From SD8 sp035528475 (lineage in GTDB: Archaea > Halobacteriota > Methanomicrobia > Methanomicrobiales > Methanospirillaceae), in the NCBI GenBank assembly GCA_035528475.1, contig DATKYO010000023.1:1-9984 (forward strand): a stretch of 9,984 bases of DNA, written 5' to 3'. Each line of letters begins with the position of its first letter. Position 1 is the first letter of the stretch. The notes under the pieces are model-generated. The model searched no databases. It saw only the letters and a program-made list of their open reading frames with translations, and had not been told where the DNA came from. The position numbers and the translations under genes were made by a program. Positions 7,053 through 9,984 of the stretch are shown one piece after another.

Positions 7053-7154
7053 ACCGGTAATCAATAGTTGCGGCCCTGTGTGATACCAGGATAGATACCT
7101 TCCAGGTTAGGTTGGTTCAGATTTCAGCAGTTATGATCGCTGGAACGTCAAAAA

Positions 7155-8396
7155 GTGGGATACGGGTTATCCTCACCGGACATACCGGGCGCAAACGGGC
7201 GAAAGAACCCGCAGCTCTGGCCGAGGAGGTTTTATCCTTCCGATCCGCAGGCGACCCTCGCCAGGATAGGTGCGGACCTTTTTGTAAATATCTCCGCCTC
7301 ACCATTCCATGCCGGAAAAGAACACGTGAGATTTAATATATACCAAAACCATGCCCGCAAGCACGCCATCCCTATTGTAAGCGTCAACCAGGTTGGCGGG
7401 AACGACGAGCTCGTCTTCGACGGTAGATCGATGTGCTTTGATTGCAGGGGAGAGCCAATTGCCGTGCTTCCTGCCTTCGAAGAGGCTGTAGTGACCGTGG
7501 ATATCGACCATCCCGGTGAACCCACGTCGTACCGGCCGTTGGATGAAGTGGAGAGCATCCACCGTGCACTGGTGCTGGGACTCAGGGATTACGTTAGTAA
7601 ATGCGGATTTTCGAAAGTGGTTGTCAGCTTGTCCGGGGGGATCGATTCGGCGGTAGTCTGCTGCCTCGCAGTCGAGGCCCTGGGACCGGAGAAGGTTATC
7701 GGGGCAACGATGCCGGGACCGTACTCCTCCACAGGAAGCGTTGAGGATTCGGTTGCACTTGCCAAAAATCTCGGGATAGAGATGCTGGAGATTCCTATCA
7801 TTAATATCTATGATGCGTATGTGGGCACGCTTGCGGACATAATCGATCATGAAAAAGGAGTGAATGTCACTCTCAAAAATATCCAGGCAAGAATCAGGGG
7901 CAATATGATCATGGCACTCTCCAACGAATACGGCTACCTTTTCCTCTCGACCGGCAACAAGAGCGAGTTGGCGGGGGGCTACTGCACCCTCTACGGGGAT
8001 ATGTCGGGCGGGCTTGCCGTAATCTCCGACGTGCCAAAGACGATGGTCTACAGGCTGGCACAGGAAATCAACCGGAGATCGCCCGTTATCCCGGATGCGA
8101 TCCTCACGAAAGCGCCTTCTGCAGAGCTGAGACCCGATCAGCTGGACCAGGACAGCCTGCCGCCCTACGAGATCCTCGACGTAATCTTAAATGCGTACAT
8201 CGATGCGGGGGATTCACCCACGGAGATCACCGGCCGGGGATTCGACCCTGCAACGGATGAGTGGGTTGTCCGGCAGGTGGACAGGAACGAATACAAGCGG
8301 CGGCAATCAGCCATAGGTTTGAAAGTGACTCCCAAGGCATTCGGCTCAGGAAGGAGAATGCCCGTCGCTGCGAAATATCACAGAAATAGAGTTTAG
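7155..8396 (+). CDS. nadE: NAD+ synthetase with a truncated glutaminase domain
   Basis: The protein makes NAD+ from deamido-NAD+, ATP and an amide donor. Glutamine-dependent members are about 540-570 residues: an N-terminal nitrilase-type glutaminase and a C-terminal synthase. Here only 413 codons are open from a GTG at 7155. The reading joins the family at about residues 26-40 (FYPSDPQATLARIGADL), continues with VNISASPFHAGK and NQVGGNDELVFDG (78-90), and has a complete synthase domain: PPi-loop SGGIDS (160-165), STGNKSELAGGY (265-276) and the C-terminal end GLKVTPKAFGSGRRMP. The front roughly 170 residues are absent, including the glutaminase Glu, Lys and Cys. A TGA at 7134 closes the frame upstream, and the start is uncertain because no ribosome site precedes the GTG. 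It may use free ammonia or be a decaying copy. Confidence 0.85.
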   Translation: MGYGLSSPDIPGANGRKNPQLWPRRFYPSDPQATLARIGADLFVNISASPFHAGKEHVRFNIYQNHARKHAIPIVSVNQVGGNDELVFDGRSMCFDCRGEPIAVLPAFEEAVVTVDIDHPGEPTSYRPLDEVESIHRALVLGLRDYVSKCGFSKVVVSLSGGIDSAVVCCLAVEALGPEKVIGATMPGPYSSTGSVEDSVALAKNLGIEMLEIPIINIYDAYVGTLADIIDHEKGVNVTLKNIQARIRGNMIMALSNEYGYLFLSTGNKSELAGGYCTLYGDMSGGLAVISDVPKTMVYRLAQEINRRSPVIPDAILTKAPSAELRPDQLDQDSLPPYEILDVILNAYIDAGDSPTEITGRGFDPATDEWVVRQVDRNEYKRRQSAIGLKVTPKAFGSGRRMPVAAKYHRNRV

Positions 8397-8404
8397 CGGG
8401 TGTT

Positions 8405-8541
8405 TTACCACTGAATCTCCTGGTAGTCCCGGAAGCAGGGAAGGCACACGATCCTCCCAATCCTGCTCCGATGCCAGCACTGATCCCCTTCATCTTGAGC
8501 CCTTTGCCAATCTCATCTTTTTTACCGTCAAATTGAGCCAT
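8405..8541 (-). pseudogene. possible 45-aa CxxC mini-protein with a one-base frameshift
   Basis: From ATG 8541, preceded by AGGGA nine bases upstream, the frame reads MAQFDGKKDEIGKGLKMKGI then SAGIGAGLGG. It then runs on into nadE antisense with poor composition until 8227. If one base is added after the GG of the second Gly codon (near 8455), the reading becomes IVCLPCFRDYQEIQW and stops at TAA 8407-8405, just clear of the nadE stop. The restored codon is Gly whatever base is missing. The result is a natural-looking small protein with a charged N-terminus, a Gly-rich middle and a Cys-x-x-Cys. I do not recognise it. The frameshift could be a mutation, a base error, or chance. Confidence 0.4.
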
Positions 8542-8565
8542 CGCGATAAATCCCTGATAATTCAT

Positions 8566-8994
8566 ATCTGAGTGTGGACCATACCCCTCCCATTCTACGT
8601 CTAAACGGCAATTTCATCACTCTTTTGCGAAGCCGTTGTTTAATTGATTTAAAAGCAAGGTGAACCTCAATATCATCAATGACTCCCATCGATTCAAATT
8701 CTTACAGTTGTGACTATTTATACCATCCACGGGAGATACCATAATTCCAAAAATTACAGGAGCCTAAACTGGTCAAAGTGGTATAATCCATTTAAGGTAA
8801 CAGATAAAGGGAGTCGGGATGAAGTGTTAAAAATACGAGGCATATTTCTATAAAAAGGCCCATTGATAGAGATTATCTCTAGCTCCATTTATCAGAATTG
8901 GAAGATAAGATACTCGTGTGTTGATTTAAGCCTGAACCGTTTCTTGGTGATATATTAAAAAGAAAACACTAGCTGGTAGTTTTCCGTAACTTAC
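8566..8994. other. AT-rich intergenic region with a TATA box and palindrome
   Basis: No gene is supported. A 21-codon frame at 8679-8744 has GGTG well upstream but nothing else to recommend it. A rightward TATA-like stretch (CTATAAAAAGG, 8849-8858) is followed by a perfect palindrome at 8867-8881. Base composition shifts from balanced to AT-rich along this stretch, marking the border of the methyltransferase segment. Confidence 0.5.
8867..8881. repeat. 15-bp perfect palindrome
   Basis: TAGAGAT-T-ATCTCTA has 7-bp arms around one base, starting about ten bases after a rightward TATA-like box. This spacing suits a repressor site, but no rightward gene follows. Confidence 0.45.
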
Positions 8995-9843
8995 TTATCT
9001 AAAACCATTTGCCTTAGATTTCCCCGCAATTAAAGTGATACTATATCCAAAATAATGCCCAAAAATTGTTTTTTTACTCAAAAAAAAGTACATTAAATTA
9101 TTTTCAAATTGCTGCACATTTTTATTATCGGAACCTGTAATCAGTTTTATAGAAAGTGATAAAGGGGGAAATAACCAAAATAAATCTCCGAATAAATTCT
9201 GTCCAAATATCTTTATAAATTCATAGTCATTAACTTCAATTAGAGATCTTATCTCTCTACGTGAGAATGGTATTTCATCATATTCATTCCACCCCCGATT
9301 TTTACTTATTTTTCGATGAAGCCAATAAAATGGGCAATTATAGTTAGGGACAGCAATGAAAGTCAATCCATTATTATTTAAAACTTTAAAGTGATTCAAT
9401 ATTACTTCCTTTCTAGTGTCTCCGATAAAATGTTCTGCAACGCCAGATGAAAAAGAAAAATCAAATTGATTGAAGAAAGAAGGAGATAAATCTGTAATAT
9501 CTCCTATAATGAAATGAACCTTTTTCATTTGTTCATTTGTTAAATTTTTTTCAAATATCTTCTTTGACAATGACAAAGCTTCTTCTGAATAATCAATTAA
9601 GAACGTCTCCACTCCGAGTCTAGCAAAACTCAAAGAAATTTTACCCGTTCCACTACCCAATTCGATACTTTTTAAAGCATTAAGAGACTCAAATCTATTA
9701 GTTAGACTTAACTTTAAAGTCTCAAACCATTGCGTTTTAGAAACTGGGTGTTCTCTCTCTAAATTTAATTCATTTTCCAATGTATTTTCAATTAGATAGC
9801 ATTTGTCCCAATTTTTCTTATTGCTTAACGATTCAGTAGCCAT
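8995..9843 (-). CDS. class I SAM-dependent methyltransferase, AT-rich
   Basis: The 282-aa protein has the Rossmann methyltransferase order: motif I IELGSGTGKISLSFA (60-74) binding S-adenosylmethionine, acidic Asp84 (FLIDYSEEAL) for the ribose, GDITDL (114-119) for the adenine, then FDFSFSSGVAEHF (127-139) as motif IV and a carboxy part with aromatic clusters (FYWLHRK, LFGDLFWLFPP). The substrate is not visible; such proteins often modify surface sugars, lipids or small metabolites. It is soluble, without a signal peptide. Codon use is far more AT-rich (many Lys, Asn, Ile, Phe) than the nadE and transporter genes, suggesting acquisition from a low-GC donor. The ribosome site is weak (GGGT about eight bases ahead). 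A possible upstream partner ends 14 bases before its start. Confidence 0.85.
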   Translation of the reverse strand: MATESLSNKKNWDKCYLIENTLENELNLEREHPVSKTQWFETLKLSLTNRFESLNALKSIELGSGTGKISLSFARLGVETFLIDYSEEALSLSKKIFEKNLTNEQMKKVHFIIGDITDLSPSFFNQFDFSFSSGVAEHFIGDTRKEVILNHFKVLNNNGLTFIAVPNYNCPFYWLHRKISKNRGWNEYDEIPFSRREIRSLIEVNDYEFIKIFGQNLFGDLFWLFPPLSLSIKLITGSDNKNVQQFENNLMYFFLSKKTIFGHYFGYSITLIAGKSKANGFR

Positions 9844-9857
9844 ATAAATCTACCCAA

Positions 9858-9947
9858 TTATTTCATCATTGCAACCATTCCGGTCATGTCAAATTCTTTT
9901 TTATTTAAATCCTCTCGATATTCTAATAACTTCCCACTAGTGGTCAA
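9858..9947 (-). pseudogene. possible C-terminal remnant of a gene upstream of the methyltransferase
   Basis: A 29-codon frame ends with TAA at 9860-9858, 14 bases before the methyltransferase start, and reads KLLEYREDLNKKEFDMTGMVAMMK (given in part), which looks like a protein tail. A TAA at 9950-9948 closes the frame immediately upstream, so either the gene is broken there, a frameshift is present, or the reading is chance. No family is recognised. Confidence 0.25.
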
Positions 9948-9984
9948 TTAACATTATCGAAAATAGATTTGAAAAAGGTGATTT

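Noticed and set aside
8227..8565. 112-aa leftward frame overlapping the nadE 3' end
   Set aside because: Only the first 30 or so codons look protein-like; the remainder is the antisense of nadE, so a frameshifted 45-aa gene is the better reading.
8679..8744. 21-codon frame in the AT-rich spacer
   Set aside because: Too short, GGTG lies too far ahead, and no other support.

Overview
This window looks like chromosomal DNA from a methanogenic archaeon, most plausibly of the Methanomicrobiales or a relative. That placement is an inference from gene content and signals: AT-rich TATA boxes about 25 to 45 bases ahead of starts, GGTG/GGAGG ribosome sites, oligo-T ends, a TM1367-type cyclophilin-like protein, and a methanogen-type SLC12 (Na-K-Cl family) transporter. 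No rRNA, tRNA, CRISPR array or transposase was seen.

Layout. (1) Positions 1-1371 hold small genes: a leftward pair (a 92-aa unknown followed by the N-terminal part of a probable HNH-type protein cut by the left edge), a rightward cyclophilin-like protein, and a convergent 64-aa unknown. (2) Positions 1372-3256 hold two envelope-type genes with their own TATA boxes: a small exported protein made mostly of six 13-residue repeats, and a 220-aa three-helix membrane protein of unknown role. (3) Positions 3643-5817 hold a near full-length SLC12-type cation-chloride/amino-acid transporter broken by an in-frame TAA at codon 126. (4) Positions 6172-7020, leftward, encode a beta-carbonic anhydrase with a signal peptide; a perfect hairpin flanked by AT-rich DNA separates it from the convergent transporter. 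(5) Positions 7155-8396, divergent from the anhydrase, encode NAD+ synthetase whose synthase domain is complete but whose glutaminase domain has lost its front half and all three catalytic residues. (6) Positions 8405-8541 may hold a 45-aa CxxC mini-protein with a one-base frameshift. (7) From about 8566 the DNA becomes strongly AT-rich and carries a leftward SAM-dependent methyltransferase that looks acquired.

There is no obvious multi-gene system. The common thread is mixed intact and damaged genes (transporter, nadE, the mini-protein and a possible remnant at the right edge), as in a genomic region undergoing decay and rearrangement, or in an assembly with a few base errors. The best candidates for undescribed biology are the exported 13-residue-repeat protein, the exported beta-carbonic anhydrase next to a glutaminase-less NadE, and the 220-aa membrane protein.
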